From Pelotomaculum sp. UBA4789 (GTDB lineage Bacteria; Bacillota; Desulfotomaculia; Desulfotomaculales; Pelotomaculaceae): DNA of 6,251 nt. The DNA lies in NCBI GenBank assembly GCA_002402945.1, contig DHGV01000056.1, positions 20,300-26,550 of the forward strand. The letters run 5' to 3'. The notes under the pieces were generated by a model. That model was not told where the DNA came from. It was given only the letters and a program-made list of their open reading frames with translations, and searched no databases. A program made the position numbers and the translations under genes. This document shows positions 5,933 through 6,251 of this stretch, piece after piece; the first letter of the stretch is position 1, and each line of letters starts with the position of its first letter.

Positions 5933-6102
5933 AGGAAGCCTACGAAAACAGAGATGTTTATATATCCCCGCAGAAGGTAGGATTCTATGACGAAGGGGAC
6001 TTTGTCCGGCTCGATAACATCACGATCAAAAGCTTTGCGGAGAATTACCTGCGTTTTATAGACTATGATTTCGAAAAAGATCTGCCTGCAAATAAAACAT
6101 AA
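5872..6102 (+). CDS. C-terminal frame of the Cys-rich unknown protein (or small overlapping gene)
   Basis: This frame is open from 5824 to the TAA at 6100-6102 and reads like a normal acidic protein: QDEADMKEAYENRDVYI, KVGFYDEGDFVRL, AENYLRFIDYDFEKDL. The best explanation is the end of the upstream gene after a -1 shift at the seven-A run (5855-5861), giving K-K-N-Y-S-P-M at the join. Two independent starts are possible but weak. ATG 5872 has no Shine-Dalgarno. ATG 5929 overlaps the upstream TGA as ATGA, which would allow translational coupling and a 58-residue protein, with only AGGA about 10 nt upstream. No known domain is recognised. The stop codon lies inside the following terminator stem. 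Confidence 0.5.
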   Translation: MCWKNYKQYNQHIFQDEADMKEAYENRDVYISPQKVGFYDEGDFVRLDNITIKSFAENYLRFIDYDFEKDLPANKT

Positions 6103-6132
6103 ACAGCCGGTAAAAACCGGCTGTTTATGTTT
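6095..6132 (+). terminator. Terminator between the rnk operon and the cold-shock gene
   Basis: A perfect 16-bp stem, AAACATAAACAGCCGG (6095-6110) with CCGGCTGTTTATGTTT (6117-6132), encloses the 6-nt loop TAAAAA. It sits between two convergent genes and looks able to stop transcripts from both sides, though the T-tracts are short. The upstream TAA stop (6100-6102) is part of the stem. Confidence 0.85.
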
Positions 6133-6167
6133 CAAAGCGTTAAATTAATATTAAAGAAAACCTTTTT

Positions 6168-6251
6168 TTATAATTTAACTACATTTGCGGCTTGAGGACC
6201 ACGCACGCCCTGAACAACTTCGAACTCTACGTCCTGGCCTTCATCGAGGGT
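6168..6251 (-). CDS. Cold-shock protein, C-terminal fragment (runs off the window)
   Basis: The last 27 codons plus TAA of a CspA/CspB-type cold-shock-domain protein, a small single-stranded nucleic-acid-binding beta-barrel acting as an RNA chaperone. The visible part begins TLDEGQDVEFEVVQG and ends RGPQAANVVKL, which matches the final beta-strands and the invariant GPQAANV ending of the family. Full proteins are about 66 residues, so roughly 40 residues lie beyond base 6251. It is convergent with the rnk operon and separated from it by the hairpin at 6095-6132; the 35 AT-rich bases between hold nothing else I can see. Confidence 0.95.
   Translation of the reverse strand, partial: TLDEGQDVEFEVVQGVRGPQAANVVKL

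Overview
The window looks like chromosomal DNA from an anaerobic Bacillota (Firmicutes), most likely a Desulfotomaculum/Pelotomaculum-type clostridium. This is inferred from gene content: a secreted protein with copper-amine-oxidase-N 'stalk' repeats, a small 2[4Fe-4S] ferredoxin, an Rnk-type GreA-fold protein, AGGAGG ribosome binding sites, and moderate G+C genes separated by AT-rich gaps. No phage, IS, CRISPR, rRNA or tRNA was found. The genes are mostly housekeeping or stress genes in single units, not one pathway.

Layout. Minus strand 44-1015: an MBL-fold hydrolase of the ST1585-like type. Plus strand 1281-2033: a secreted FnIII-like/stalk-domain protein, interrupted by an in-frame TGA directly after the signal peptide and closed by a strong terminator. 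Plus strand 2170-2845: a small ferredoxin, then RidA. Minus strand 2847-4160: RmuC, convergent with ridA with one base between the stops. Minus strand 4287-4936: a broken DUF255/YyaL-type thioredoxin-domain gene whose middle is missing. Plus strand 5134-6102: rnk and a Cys-rich protein of unknown function that carries a frameshift at a seven-A run. Minus strand 6168-6251: the C-terminus of a cold-shock protein that runs off the window.

The most unusual signal is a pair of in-frame TGA codons. One lies at the start of the mature secreted protein and would create a U-x-x-C motif; it is followed by an 8-bp hairpin with a GGU loop about 20 nt downstream. The other lies in the DUF255 remnant exactly where the family normally has a Cys (AYxCxNxxC), and is also followed by a small hairpin. 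Both fit the loose bacterial SECIS rules, so selenocysteine decoding is a real possibility. However, three of the nine genes in 6 kb are interrupted, so gene decay or assembly error is the competing explanation.
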